This document shows positions 34,242 through 44,606 of a stretch of DNA of 64,000 bases, in pieces. The translations under genes were made by a program, and so were the position numbers. Source of the stretch: Segatella hominis (lineage in GTDB: Bacteria > Bacteroidota > Bacteroidia > Bacteroidales > Bacteroidaceae); the NCBI RefSeq assembly GCF_004535825.1, contig NZ_SGVY01000006.1:62001-126000 (forward strand), written 5' to 3'. The notes under the pieces are model-generated. The model was given only the letters and a program-made list of their open reading frames with translations. It did not search any database and was not told where the DNA came from. Numbering within the stretch: the stretch's first letter is position 1; each line of letters starts with the position of its first letter.

Positions 34242-35723
34242 ATGGCTAAGGAACTTAAGAATTTGACCAAGCGTGCTGACAATTACAGTCAGTGGTATAA
34301 TGACTTGGTAGTAAAAGCTGACCTCGCTGAGTTGTCACCTGTACGTGGTTGTATGATTATCAAACCATACGGTTACGCTATCTGGGAGAAGATGCAGCAG
34401 CAGCTCGACAAGATGTTTAAGCAGACAGGTGTACAGAATGCATACTTCCCTCTCCTCATTCCGAAGAGTTTCTTCTCTCGTGAGGCTGAGCACGTAGCAG
34501 GTTTCGCCAAGGAGTGTGCCGTAGTTACTCACTATCGCCTCCGTTCTACTGAGGATGGTACAGAGGTAGAGGTAGATCCTAATGCAAAGCTCGATGAGGA
34601 ATTGATTATCCGCCCTACATCAGAGACTATTATCTGGAACACATACAAGAACTGGATTCATTCTTGGCGCGACCTCCCTATCCTCTGCAACCAGTGGTGT
34701 AACGTGATGCGTTGGGAGATGCGTACTCGTCCTTTCCTCCGTACATCGGAGTTCCTTTGGCAGGAGGGTCATACCGCTCATGCCACTAAGGAAGAGGCAG
34801 AGGCAAAGGCTCAGGAGATGCTGAAGGTTTATGCTGACTTTGCAGAAAACTACATGGGTGTTCCAGTTTTACAGGGTGTAAAGTCTGAGACTGAGCGTTT
34901 CGCTGGTGCATTGAACACATATACCATTGAGGCTATGATGCAGGATGGCAAGGCTCTCCAGAGCGGTACTTCCCACTTCTTGGGTCAGAACTTCGCCAAG
35001 AGCTTCGATGTTACTTATTTGAACAAGGAAAATAAGCCTGAGTATGTATGGGCTACTTCTTGGGGTGTTTCTACCCGACTGATGGGTGCCCTCATCATGG
35101 TTCATAGCGACGATAATGGTTTGGTATTGCCTCCAAAGTTAGCTCCTATCCAGGTGGTTATCATCCCTATCAACAAGGGCGAGGAGCAGTTGGCTCAGAT
35201 TACAGCTAAGTTGCAGCCTGTTATCGACCAACTCCGCGAGCTGGGCATCTCAGTGAAATATGATGACAATACTGCTAAGCGTCCAGGATTCAAGTTTGCT
35301 GACTACGAGTTGAAGGGTGTTCCTGTGCGTCTCGCTATGGGTGGTCGTGACTTGGAGAACAACACCATCGAGATTATGCGCCGTGATACACTCGAGAAGG
35401 AGAATGTAAGCTTCGACGGTATCGTAGAGCGCGTAAAGGATATGCTGGAAGACATTCAGAAGAACATCTTCGAAAAGGCTCGTGCTTATCGTGATGCTCA
35501 CGTTTATGAATGCGACAACTACGAGGAGTTCAAGGAGCGCGTGAAGAAAGGTGGTTTCTTCCTCTGCCACTGGGATGGTACAGCCGAGACCGAGGCAAAG
35601 ATCAAGGAGGAAACACAGGCTACTATCCGCTGCGTGCCTTTCGCTTATGAGCAGACACCTGGTGTGGATATGGTAAGCGGCAAGCCTGCTGTGGCTCGTG
35701 TCATCATCGCAAGAAGCTACTAA
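34242..35723 (+). CDS. proS: Prolyl-tRNA synthetase (archaeal/eukaryotic-like type)
   Basis: Class II synthetase charging tRNA-Pro. 493 residues without the bacterial editing insertion, i.e. the ProRS type found in archaea, eukaryotes and many Bacteroidota. Class II motif 2 is [16 protein letters not shown]; motif 3 region is [21 protein letters not shown]. The zinc-binding-like C-terminal extension with the [13 protein letters not shown] block and the final RSY are normal. TATATTTG at 34208-34215 is a possible -7 element. Confidence 0.97.
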   Translation: MAKELKNLTKRADNYSQWYNDLVVKADLAELSPVRGCMIIKPYGYAIWEKMQQQLDKMFKQTGVQNAYFPLLIPKSFFSREAEHVAGFAKECAVVTHYRLRSTEDGTEVEVDPNAKLDEELIIRPTSETIIWNTYKNWIHSWRDLPILCNQWCNVMRWEMRTRPFLRTSEFLWQEGHTAHATKEEAEAKAQEMLKVYADFAENYMGVPVLQGVKSETERFAGALNTYTIEAMMQDGKALQSGTSHFLGQNFAKSFDVTYLNKENKPEYVWATSWGVSTRLMGALIMVHSDDNGLVLPPKLAPIQVVIIPINKGEEQLAQITAKLQPVIDQLRELGISVKYDDNTAKRPGFKFADYELKGVPVRLAMGGRDLENNTIEIMRRDTLEKENVSFDGIVERVKDMLEDIQKNIFEKARAYRDAHVYECDNYEEFKERVKKGGFFLCHWDGTAETEAKIKEETQATIRCVPFAYEQTPGVDMVSGKPAVARVIIARSY

Positions 35724-35810
35724 AAAGTAGATTCCAATCATGCATAGATTTAATATCATAGATTTCTATGATAAATAAAATAGAGATTCTATCCTATCGA
35801 ATCCTATAAA

Positions 35811-35853
35811 TAATAAAAGGTGAATGAGAATAATTCTCATTCACCTTTTATTA
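35811..35853. terminator. Bidirectional terminator
   Basis: Perfect 21-bp arms, TAATAAAAGGTGAATGAGAA then T, with a minimal loop, between proS and queA. Confidence 0.88.
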
Positions 35854-35896
35854 TTTATTGTCAACTCAACTGAGTCTTTGAATACTTGACTACCCC

Positions 35897-37171
35897 TTAT
35901 GGAATCAGCAAAGAAGAATCTCCGTAACTCAAGAAGCGGAAATCGTGACTTAAAGCATAATCATATACTTGATGCCAATCACCATGCAGGAAGGCGCTGA
36001 CCAACAACAAGAGAGTACTCTGTGGCTGATGGAAATTAGTAACCAGCATCTTCACTATCTTATAGGTATATCCTGGAGCTATAATAATCTGTGTACTGGA
36101 ATGCAGTGCCTCCAATCCATTCTTATCCAAATAATCTACGATAGCCTGAATAGCCTGCATCGGAGTAATATCATCTACAAGACCACCATCACGACCATCA
36201 TCATAAGGATCCCACTGTTTCACATGCAAATCCTCTTCATTGGCCTCTGGATGTTTCAACAGATGAACACCCATATAATAAAGACTTTCAATCGTACGAA
36301 CACTGGTAGTACCCACAGCTATCACCTGACAATCATGGTGAAGCAGTTTTTCCAAGCTACGACGATGAACAACGATATACTCCGTATGCATCTGATGCCC
36401 CTCGATCTCCAAACTCTTGACCGGTTTGAATGTACCAGCACCAACATGAAGAGTCACTTCTTCTCTGTCTATACCATGGGCATCCAAATCTGCCAAGACT
36501 GCATCTGTAAAATGAAGACCTGCCGTAGGAGCAGCTACACTACCCTTGATTTTAGAATAAACCGTCTGATAGGTAGTCTTGTCACTCTCCTGAGTTTCGC
36601 GATTCAGATAAGGAGGAATCGGCAATTCACCGACTGCCTCGAGAATCTCAGCAAAAGAGATATTTTCATTATCCCAATCAAAGTCTATCCAATAATTAGT
36701 TCCACCACCTACAGCTAAAGGAGCAGCCTTGCCGTCAGCACCAGCCTCTCCTCTTCGCATCGTTGCAGAAAGAGTGAGCGAATGACCTTTAATTTCAAAA
36801 TCGCGTTTCAGGCTACCGTCTTTCCATTTCTTCAGATTACCCACCATACACAACCAAGAACAGTGACCAGTAGTCTGGAACATCAATTCATAATCGGTAG
36901 GAGCAGCAGGTTCCATCAGGAAAACTTCAATCAAAGCACCAGTTTCCTTTCTAAAGTGCATACGTGCTTGAATCACCTTTGTATTATTGAATATCATCAA
37001 AGCTCCCTTAGGAAGATAATCTGGCAGATGATAAAAGACATCATCACTGACCACACCATGCTTATAGACCAAAAGTTTGGAATGATCTCGCTGAGCTATA
37101 GGGAACTTGGCGATTCGCTCATCTGGCAAACTATAATTGTAATCACTAATTTTAATATGTTTTGTATCCAT
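35897..37171 (-). CDS. queA: S-adenosylmethionine:tRNA ribosyltransferase-isomerase
   Basis: Makes epoxyqueuosine in tRNA. 424 residues from the ATG at 37171 (MDTKHIKISDYNYSLP); an upstream in-frame start (37207) adds 12 unconserved residues and was not used. Family blocks are FNNTKVIQAR, VAAPTAGLHFT, HVGAGTFKPV and TTSVRTIESL. It is last in the minus-strand run that begins with moxR, 52 bp after the PAP2 gene. Confidence 0.97.
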   Translation of the reverse strand: MDTKHIKISDYNYSLPDERIAKFPIAQRDHSKLLVYKHGVVSDDVFYHLPDYLPKGALMIFNNTKVIQARMHFRKETGALIEVFLMEPAAPTDYELMFQTTGHCSWLCMVGNLKKWKDGSLKRDFEIKGHSLTLSATMRRGEAGADGKAAPLAVGGGTNYWIDFDWDNENISFAEILEAVGELPIPPYLNRETQESDKTTYQTVYSKIKGSVAAPTAGLHFTDAVLADLDAHGIDREEVTLHVGAGTFKPVKSLEIEGHQMHTEYIVVHRRSLEKLLHHDCQVIAVGTTSVRTIESLYYMGVHLLKHPEANEEDLHVKQWDPYDDGRDGGLVDDITPMQAIQAIVDYLDKNGLEALHSSTQIIIAPGYTYKIVKMLVTNFHQPQSTLLLLVSAFLHGDWHQVYDYALSHDFRFLSYGDSSLLIP

Positions 37172-37223
37172 TTTCAATTTATTCTTTATATTCCAATCAC
37201 CATACAATATTTCTCACATTACA

Positions 37224-37928
37224 TTAAAATCCACTCATCATGATACAGGCACGCAAAAGCACATAGACGAGGATGAACATAATAACACCCATCACAAAAT
37301 CCAAATCATCGTGTGCATAGCCCGTACTTGTATATTGATTGGAAATGTATTTAATCTTCGGAGAAATCTTATAGTACAAACGATAATACAGCAGGTAAAC
37401 CAATATACCAACTACAACTCCCAATACCAGTCCACAGAGAATGTCTGATGGATAATGTACACCTAAATAAAGGCGAGTCCAACAGTTCAACAATGACCAG
37501 AAGACCAACGTGAAAGTCATCAGACGACTACGTATCAAGAGAGAGAAAAATACAGCTAATGACATGGTGTTCGCTGCATGGGCAGAACAGAAGCTGAAAT
37601 CTTTCAGGCGCATATTGTTGACTACCTCTATGGTATATTTGATAACAGGATCATTACTTGGTCTCCAACGGGCAACCAATGGTTTGATAATACCATCTAC
37701 TAATCCGTCGGAAAAGAAGATACATAGAATAGCCATCAGAACTACCAATCCTATCTGAGACATTGTTTCATTGTTTCTCATTACAATATAAAACAAAGCC
37801 AGATAAAGAGGAACCCAGGTCAATCCGGAAGAAAGTAGCCAGACAATCTGGTCCAACAGCATATTACCACTTCCATTAAAGAAGTGAAGCAACGCCAAAT
37901 CCGCATTTAATAAAAGAGATGCTCCCAT
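37224..37928 (-). CDS. PAP2-family membrane phosphatase
   Basis: 234 residues, about six membrane segments. The acid-phosphatase motifs are in order: KPLVARWRP (K..RP), CSAHAANTMS (SxH) and TRLYLGVHYPSDILCG (R...H...D). Substrate may be a lipid phosphate, such as phosphatidate or undecaprenyl diphosphate. It starts one base after the batDE stop, so it belongs to the bat operon. Confidence 0.9.
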   Translation of the reverse strand: MGASLLLNADLALLHFFNGSGNMLLDQIVWLLSSGLTWVPLYLALFYIVMRNNETMSQIGLVVLMAILCIFFSDGLVDGIIKPLVARWRPSNDPVIKYTIEVVNNMRLKDFSFCSAHAANTMSLAVFFSLLIRSRLMTFTLVFWSLLNCWTRLYLGVHYPSDILCGLVLGVVVGILVYLLYYRLYYKISPKIKYISNQYTSTGYAHDDLDFVMGVIMFILVYVLLRACIMMSGF

Positions 37929-37929
37929 A

Positions 37930-40539
37930 TTATATTTCCTCTATTTGTTTGGTCTCTACCCAACCTGTTCGCCCGTCAGCCAGGCGAACACCTCGCCAGT
38001 CATCCATAGACTTGTCAGTAATATCAACTCGAGTTCCCTCATGAATGACGAATTGGTCAGAACTTGATTTAGCAGGCGTATTCTTCACATTCACAGTTGG
38101 CGCCACCACAATAGCACCCGTGCGGTTTAAGAGAACTTCTTTCTGCTGATATGCAAAGACATTACAGAACAGGAAAATAACCAAGAAGAATATACCACCA
38201 AAAAAGCCCATCTTGCGCAAATAGATTTGCGGAGCAAACAGATAGACCAATGCTAAAACCAAAGCTATGATAATCGCTATGATACCAGTCTTTGCCCAGC
38301 AATCAACACTGGTATAATTTACTAAAGCCTTATACCATGTCACGAAAAACATCTCGCTTACAGGTGTAATCTTGTCAATCGTCTTGCCACGAACGAACTG
38401 AAGATTGAAATTAATATCTTCATCACCAGGAGACAGGAGATGAGCACGCTCGAAAGCCAATACTGACTTTGTGATATTATCCGTACGATAATAAGCATTA
38501 CCCAAATTATAATAGATCTCAGAAGAAACACCATTTTTCAGGAGATCCTCATAATCCTTGATAGCTTGCTGGTAATTCCCTTTCTGATACTCAGCATCTG
38601 CATTCTGCTTGGTTATTGCAGAAGCAGACACAGATGTAAGGAGAAAGAATGCAAGAATCCATATGAAAGAATAGGACTGTCTGTCCTCTTTTGCACGGTT
38701 CTTGTGCTCCTTACGCATAGCATTGATTGCGTTTTCTATTTCCATGATTCCTGTCATAGCAGAATTGAAAGTCTTATTCATATTACCAGCAGCATCACCC
38801 GGTGCATATCGTTCGAACTCGCACTCATCCAATGCCTGGGTAAATTTATCAATCGTTGAGATGTTGACAGAATGCATCTCTAAATTTTCCGTGATATTCT
38901 CACGAGAGAGTTTCTCTACAGGAATATTCAACTTATAGCTCACATAACCCCACAATGCTCGCAAAACTTCATCATAGAATTCATTCTGTTTACCGTGAGA
39001 CATCAGCTGCTGAGCTTTTTTCAGACGTTTCGTTGCAATCTTATTAGCTTTATTAGAACGAACCTTCACGATATCTGCATTTTCCAAAGCTCGTTTACGG
39101 AAGACAACAAGCAAAACAATAAAGGTGATAAGCGGAACGAGCAGACTGGTCCAATATCCAAAACTGCCATAGAACATATCATCCAAATCATGCAACTTGC
39201 TCTTTCCTAATTTCAAAGCACGAATATCCTTTGCCTGATCAGAGAAATCCTGTGAACCTCCTGTAGAACCATCGCCTTTAGACACAGTCAGATCAAAGGC
39301 CTGAGTCTTGATGGTCTTATATGAATTAGAAGATGTATCGTAATATGTAAATTCTACAGGCGGAATCTTATAAGAACCCTGATTACGAGGTACAACCAAG
39401 AAATCATATACCATATTACCTTCAACACCATTGGAGGTCAGGCGAGTCTTGTCGGTTATCTTAGCATCATATTTATCAAAATCTTTCGGCAAAGTAACGA
39501 CAGGTTGTTTGAGAAGCTTGAGATTTCCTACTCCACCCACAACCACACGGATGGTAACAGGATCACCTGCTTTTACTTCTTTCTTGTCTATACTTGCAGA
39601 AATATTAAACTTACCCACACCTCCTGAGAAATTAGCTGGACGAGATGGCAAAGGCAAAACATTGATAGTCATGCCTGGTGCTTTGATATCCTTGTGTACC
39701 TCAACATAACCGGAGCCACCATTAAAGAAAGCTTCCATCGGATCCACATTACGATTCTGCTGAACGACGAGACCCTTAAAAGTAATAGACGGAATTTCAA
39801 GTTTACCAGTCATCTGCGGATACATGACATACTGGCTCCAGGTCACACACTTATATTGACGGCCATTGACCATTTCACTATGAAAAGCCTTCTGCTGAGG
39901 CAAAGCTACCTCCTGAGTATGGAAACCCTTCAAGTCAGGCATTTTTCCTTCCAACTGAGACAAATCAACCAGAGTATATACCTTATAGGTCAACAAGACA
40001 GGTTCCTGTTCATGTACCGTTTTCTTATTGGCAGAAACCTTGATGAAAAGATCTCTACCAGAAATAGAAGAACCAGCCTGTCGCATACGAGGTTCATCAT
40101 CCATATTGGAACTTCCGTGCATATTCGGAGCACCATTGGAATTTCTGGCATGACCAGAAACACTCACCTTAACAGCACGAGAAGCAATTCTCTTACCATT
40201 TACTACAGCATGAGAAGACCCTATCGTATAAGAACCATTCTTTGCAGCATACAAAGTATAAGTAATAGTAACGGAAGAAGAAGAACTGGTATGTCCGTTA
40301 ATCATCTGATAGCTGGACTGCTGGGAAGTATAAGGACCGGCAATCACTTCCAATCCTTCTGGTACTCCGCCCATGCGGAATTCCTCCACATCACGCGTAT
40401 TAATAGTGTAAGCCAGACGGAAGTTCTCACCCGCCGACACATGAGATGGGGCAGATACAACAATATGCTGAGCTCTGGAACTCAGAGCACAGCAAATAGC
40501 AATCACCACCAATATCGCATAACGTCCAATATGTTTCAT
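37930..40539 (-). CDS. BatD-BatE fusion protein (aerotolerance)
   Basis: 869 residues from the ATG at 40539 (two upstream ATGs add four residues). Residues 1-~620 are BatD: signal peptide (ALSSRAQHI), beta-sandwich repeats and a membrane helix near residue 475 (VPLITFIVLLVVF). Then, after a second hydrophobic segment at ~625-643 (WILAFFLLTSVSASA), comes BatE: TPRs with YQKGNYQQAIKDYEDLLKNG, two membrane helices and a C-terminal SH3-like domain (~805-869). BatD and BatE are separate genes in Bacteroides fragilis. Here no stop or new start interrupts the frame. The second segment looks like BatE's own signal peptide kept inside the fusion. Confidence 0.9.
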   Translation of the reverse strand: MKHIGRYAILVVIAICCALSSRAQHIVVSAPSHVSAGENFRLAYTINTRDVEEFRMGGVPEGLEVIAGPYTSQQSSYQMINGHTSSSSSVTITYTLYAAKNGSYTIGSSHAVVNGKRIASRAVKVSVSGHARNSNGAPNMHGSSNMDDEPRMRQAGSSISGRDLFIKVSANKKTVHEQEPVLLTYKVYTLVDLSQLEGKMPDLKGFHTQEVALPQQKAFHSEMVNGRQYKCVTWSQYVMYPQMTGKLEIPSITFKGLVVQQNRNVDPMEAFFNGGSGYVEVHKDIKAPGMTINVLPLPSRPANFSGGVGKFNISASIDKKEVKAGDPVTIRVVVGGVGNLKLLKQPVVTLPKDFDKYDAKITDKTRLTSNGVEGNMVYDFLVVPRNQGSYKIPPVEFTYYDTSSNSYKTIKTQAFDLTVSKGDGSTGGSQDFSDQAKDIRALKLGKSKLHDLDDMFYGSFGYWTSLLVPLITFIVLLVVFRKRALENADIVKVRSNKANKIATKRLKKAQQLMSHGKQNEFYDEVLRALWGYVSYKLNIPVEKLSRENITENLEMHSVNISTIDKFTQALDECEFERYAPGDAAGNMNKTFNSAMTGIMEIENAINAMRKEHKNRAKEDRQSYSFIWILAFFLLTSVSASAITKQNADAEYQKGNYQQAIKDYEDLLKNGVSSEIYYNLGNAYYRTDNITKSVLAFERAHLLSPGDEDINFNLQFVRGKTIDKITPVSEMFFVTWYKALVNYTSVDCWAKTGIIAIIIALVLALVYLFAPQIYLRKMGFFGGIFFLVIFLFCNVFAYQQKEVLLNRTGAIVVAPTVNVKNTPAKSSSDQFVIHEGTRVDITDKSMDDWRGVRLADGRTGWVETKQIEEI

Positions 40540-40592
40540 TATACACATCATAATTTTACTTTTTGAAAAAAGAGTCTTTGATAAGATTCCTA

Positions 40593-42371
40593 TTACCAGT
40601 TTTTCTCATAAGAGCGGCTCTTAGGCTGTGACAATGCTTTCTGCATTTTCTGTTTTGTTGCCTTCTCTTGTTGAATAGCTGCATTCAGAAGTTGCTCAGC
40701 GTTGTCTTTGCTCATCTTGTCCTGATTACGCTCTTCGTTCTGGTTCTGTTTATTCTTATCCTTGTCGTTATTTTTCTTATTGTTTTTATCTTGTTCGTTA
40801 TTCTTGTTCTTATTATTCTGGTCTTTGTTTTTATTTTTGTTGTTCTTGTTCTTATTATTCTTATTATCTTTATTATTCTTTTGAGGTTGATTCTTCAGAA
40901 GTTTCTTACACAAAGCAAGATTATATCTTGTTTCATTATCCTGAGGATTACATCTCAGAGCCATTTTATAACATTCAATAGCCTTGGCATATTCACGATG
41001 GTTTTGCATGATAACACCCATGTTGTGATAACTCTTGGAACGTCTCAGCACATTGGTTTCTTCCTGTGCTGCATGCTGGTACTGTACCATCGCCATGGAA
41101 TCCTTCTGCTGCATCATCAAGGCACAACCTAAATTATACAATGCCTGGGTATTCTTCGCATTTTTAGATATAGCTTTCCGATATTGGGTTTCAGCCTGAG
41201 CCCATTTCTGAGATCGGTATAACTTATTACCCTGTCGAATGAAGGTTCTGTCATTCTGCGCAAATGCAAGTCCGCTATTCACAATCAAGAGAAGAAGCAG
41301 GATACTGGTTTTACCCAATTGCGATGATTTGGCAGCCTTTCCCATAGAAAAGGCCTTACCAAAGAACATGACATTTCTCAACAGAGGATTTTTCACTTCC
41401 AAAATACAGATTTCTATGATTAAGAGCAATATCACTAAAATACCAACAGCCTGAAACTGTTCGTCATACTCACTGTATATCACAGAAGAAGTATCTCCCT
41501 TTTGCAATTTTGTCAGATCATCATTCAGCGTTTTCTCTGCATCGCTGGTATTATCAACATGAATATACTGTCCGCTACCAGCCTGAGCCAATTCCTTGCA
41601 CATGTTTTCATTCAGGGCAGTCATAACCGTATTACCGGAATGATCTTTCAGATAACCGCCATCACCCATAGGGATAGGCGCACCTGTCGTATTACCAATA
41701 CCAAGGATAAATACATTAATACCTTTTTTCTTGGCAGCGGCAGCAGCTTCCGTTGCACCTGGTTCATGGTTTTCACCATCAGTAATCACAACGATAGCAC
41801 GTCCAACATTGTTCTGTTGGGTAAAACTTTTAGAAGCCAAATCAATGGCATCAGCTATATTGGTGCCTTGTGTCTGAATCAGACCAGGGGTAATATTCTG
41901 CAAGAACATCTTGGCAGAAACGTAATCGCTGGTAATAGGCAACTGCACAAACGCATCGCCTGCAAAAACAATCAGTCCAATCTTGTCATTGGTAAAATTA
42001 TCAACCAGATTTTCTACCAGCATCTTACTCTTATCAAGACGGGAAGGAACAACATCCTCTGCCAACATAGAGTTGGAGATATCCAAACAAATGATAGTTT
42101 CAATACCCTGTCGCTTATCATGCGAAATCTTGCTACCCATCTGCGGACGAGCCAACATGACAATCAGGAGTGCCAATGCAGACAACAGCAGACAGAATTT
42201 CACGGTAGGACGGTATTTAGAAATACCAGGCATCAATTGTTTGAGAAGCTCAGGATCACCCAGCTTCTTCAACTTTGCATGTCTCCTCCCCCATCCTATC
42301 AGTCTGATTAAAACCAAAACCGGAAGGATGCATAGCAACCAGAGGAATATAGGATCTTCAAAACGTAACAT
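40593..42371 (-). CDS. BatB-BatC fusion protein (aerotolerance)
   Basis: 592 residues. Residues 1-~330 are BatB: N-terminal membrane helices, a VWA domain with MIDAS-like LDISNSMLAED and VITDGENHEPG, and a membrane helix near 310-330. A second signal-like segment (TSILLLLLIVNSGLAFAQ, ~350) leads into BatC: TPRs (KLYRSQKWAQAETQYRKAI, AIECYKMALRCNPQDNETRY) and a long Asn/Lys-rich tract (~485-540, NKNNKNKNK) before an Asn/Gln-rich end. The lysine/asparagine tract is encoded by AT-rich low-complexity DNA. Fused to the same pattern as BatD-BatE. Confidence 0.92.
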   Translation of the reverse strand: MLRFEDPIFLWLLCILPVLVLIRLIGWGRRHAKLKKLGDPELLKQLMPGISKYRPTVKFCLLLSALALLIVMLARPQMGSKISHDKRQGIETIICLDISNSMLAEDVVPSRLDKSKMLVENLVDNFTNDKIGLIVFAGDAFVQLPITSDYVSAKMFLQNITPGLIQTQGTNIADAIDLASKSFTQQNNVGRAIVVITDGENHEPGATEAAAAAKKKGINVFILGIGNTTGAPIPMGDGGYLKDHSGNTVMTALNENMCKELAQAGSGQYIHVDNTSDAEKTLNDDLTKLQKGDTSSVIYSEYDEQFQAVGILVILLLIIEICILEVKNPLLRNVMFFGKAFSMGKAAKSSQLGKTSILLLLLIVNSGLAFAQNDRTFIRQGNKLYRSQKWAQAETQYRKAISKNAKNTQALYNLGCALMMQQKDSMAMVQYQHAAQEETNVLRRSKSYHNMGVIMQNHREYAKAIECYKMALRCNPQDNETRYNLALCKKLLKNQPQKNNKDNKNNKNKNNKNKNKDQNNKNKNNEQDKNNKKNNDKDKNKQNQNEERNQDKMSKDNAEQLLNAAIQQEKATKQKMQKALSQPKSRSYEKNW

Positions 42372-42437
42372 TTTCTAATCTTTTTAAATCTACAAGAATC
42401 GACTTCATGTATAAAATGGAAGTTCGACCTCTTTTTT

Positions 42438-43436
42438 TTAAGGAATTTTTCTCAACCAGGTGATTCTAAGAAGAATTTCCATGAGCAAAATCAAGAACGC
42501 TGCAATAATGAAAGGCTGATAAGCCTCATATCTCTTGGCGAAATGCTTGACGTTCATCTTCGTTTTCTCCAGTTTATCAATATCCTGATAGATTTGCTTC
42601 AACTCCTTGTTATTGGTAGCTCGATAGAAATTACCATCGGTAGTCTGGGCAATATCCTTCAAAGTCTTCGTGTCTATTTCCACAGGAATATTCACGTATT
42701 GAACTCCACCTGCTACAGGTACTGGATATGGAGCAACCTTATTCGTACCGACACCAATGGTATAAACTCTGATACCTAAACTTCTGGCAATTTCTGCAGC
42801 TGTCATAGGAGAAATATCACCCATATTATTACTACCATCAGTCAGAAGAATGACAACCTTGCTCTTTGATTTCGAATCTTTCAGACGACTCACGGCATTA
42901 GCCAGACCCATACCCACAGCAGTACCATCCTGGATAAGACCTCGGGCAGCTATATCCGTACGAGTATCTTGCAACAGGCGTAAGAGACTCGAATGGTCTG
43001 TGGTCATCGGACACTGAGTAAAAGCCTCACCGGCAAAAATCGTCAAACCGATATTGTCATTCGGACGGCCTGATATGAATTCATGAGCAACATCCTTGGC
43101 AGCTTCCATACGGTTAGGTTTCAAGTCTTCAGCAAGCATGGATGTAGATACGTCCATCGCCAGCATGATATTAATACCTTCCACCGTCTTGTTGTCCCAG
43201 GAATTATGGGTTTGAGGACGAGCCATTGCACAAACAATCAGTACAAAAGAGACGCAGCGCAGAAACATCGGAAGATGAATCAGACGAACACGCAGACTCT
43301 TAGGCGCATAAAGATACTGCTTGGTATCACTCATACGCATCGTTGGCTCGTTCTTTCTCCTGTATAGGAAATACCATAATATATAAGGTATCAATAACAG
43401 GAGTAACAGAAAGTATCCTTTACTTGCAAATTCCAT
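42438..43436 (-). CDS. batA: BatA-like VWA-domain membrane protein
   Basis: 332 residues. N-terminal membrane helices (GYFLLLLLLIPYILWYFLY), a VWA domain with MIDAS-like AMDVSTSMLAED and LTDGSNNMGDI, and a C-terminal helix (IIAAFLILLMEILLRITWL). Part of the Bat aerotolerance set; the precise role of BatA is not known. Upstream of batBC in the same direction. Confidence 0.95.
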   Translation of the reverse strand: MEFASKGYFLLLLLLIPYILWYFLYRRKNEPTMRMSDTKQYLYAPKSLRVRLIHLPMFLRCVSFVLIVCAMARPQTHNSWDNKTVEGINIMLAMDVSTSMLAEDLKPNRMEAAKDVAHEFISGRPNDNIGLTIFAGEAFTQCPMTTDHSSLLRLLQDTRTDIAARGLIQDGTAVGMGLANAVSRLKDSKSKSKVVILLTDGSNNMGDISPMTAAEIARSLGIRVYTIGVGTNKVAPYPVPVAGGVQYVNIPVEIDTKTLKDIAQTTDGNFYRATNNKELKQIYQDIDKLEKTKMNVKHFAKRYEAYQPFIIAAFLILLMEILLRITWLRKIP

Positions 43437-43475
43437 TTTTTCGTTTTATTAATAACTATCGTCCAACAACCACTG

Positions 43476-44549
43476 TTAAACAAGTGAAACCACAGTATAG
43501 ACGATATAAACCAAAATAGCAACAATCGCCAAAGAGCCTGCCCATAAGAGCAACTTGATGACCTTGCGCTGACTCTGAGACTTCTTATCATTCTCACTCA
43601 ATGTTGGAACAATTTTCTCCTCTACAGGCTTTTCGTCGGTCTTTGTCTGGTCGATAAAGTTGATGGCATTAACGAGATTAGAATCATTTTCATTGATGAG
43701 CGTCTCATACTTGGCAAACTTTACCAGATCGGCAGTTCTGAAGAGTTGTCTCAATTCATCAATCATCTTCTGATCACCAGCAGACTGGAGACATTCGATA
43801 ATTTCGCTACTGGTCATCTCCATAGCGTTAAATCCGAAGCGACCATTGATATATTCACGCAAAGTATTGGTAAGACGGGTATAATACTCTTTCAGATTCT
43901 CCTGATTCTCAGAGCGCTGATGCTTGATAGCGTTGATTTCGTTAAGAGCCTTTTCATGAGCAGGAACTCGTTTTACAATACGGAAACTTTTGAGAATTGG
44001 TTTATTCTGCTTTAATCTCTGCAAGAGATAACACATTGCACCACAGAGCAATAACATTAATACGCTCAACCAAAAGATTCCACTCCATTCACTCCAGAGG
44101 AAAGGATTGTCCTGAACGTCCTTAGGAGGATAGAACTGGTTAGGATGAACTGTATCTACAGGAACCGTAAGTACTTTCAATGCTAAGGGATTACCATGAA
44201 AGTCCTTGCCGTTTACCTTTACATTGAGTGCAGGAATCGCATACACATTCTCATCAAAAGAAGTAAGCGTATAGTTGCGACTCACCTGAATGCGGTTACC
44301 ATCAATCTCAGAAGTATTTTCTTCACTCTGTCCAACAACCTCTACACCAGGTATCAACTGTTGGGAAGGCTTGAAAGAAGGCATTACAATCTTCTGACCA
44401 CGGTTGGCAGTCACTATAAGATGTAAAGTAGTCTGCTCACCAATGAGAAGTTGCAGAGAATCCAACTTCTGTTCAACACTTTGTGCTGAAGCAGAAAAGG
44501 CACTGCAAATCAAGGCGATTGCTAATATAAAACTTTTAACTTTAATCAT
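43476..44549 (-). CDS. Bat-operon membrane protein, hypothetical (357 aa)
   Basis: Signal peptide (LAIALICSAFSASAQ), a beta-rich periplasmic part (~25-140), a first membrane helix near 165-185 (GIFWLSVLMLLLCGAMCYLL), a cytosolic helical part rich in charged residues and a final helix (LLLWAGSLAIVAILVYIVY). Overall plan resembles DUF4381-like proteins of MoxR-VWA operons. Position between DUF58 and batA argues for a role in the same membrane complex. Confidence 0.85.
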   Translation of the reverse strand: MIKVKSFILAIALICSAFSASAQSVEQKLDSLQLLIGEQTTLHLIVTANRGQKIVMPSFKPSQQLIPGVEVVGQSEENTSEIDGNRIQVSRNYTLTSFDENVYAIPALNVKVNGKDFHGNPLALKVLTVPVDTVHPNQFYPPKDVQDNPFLWSEWSGIFWLSVLMLLLCGAMCYLLQRLKQNKPILKSFRIVKRVPAHEKALNEINAIKHQRSENQENLKEYYTRLTNTLREYINGRFGFNAMEMTSSEIIECLQSAGDQKMIDELRQLFRTADLVKFAKYETLINENDSNLVNAINFIDQTKTDEKPVEEKIVPTLSENDKKSQSQRKVIKLLLWAGSLAIVAILVYIVYTVVSLV

Positions 44550-44606
44550 TAATCCAATATTATATGATTCGCAAAGTATTTATATACTTCAGTCATCGTA
44601 ATCATT

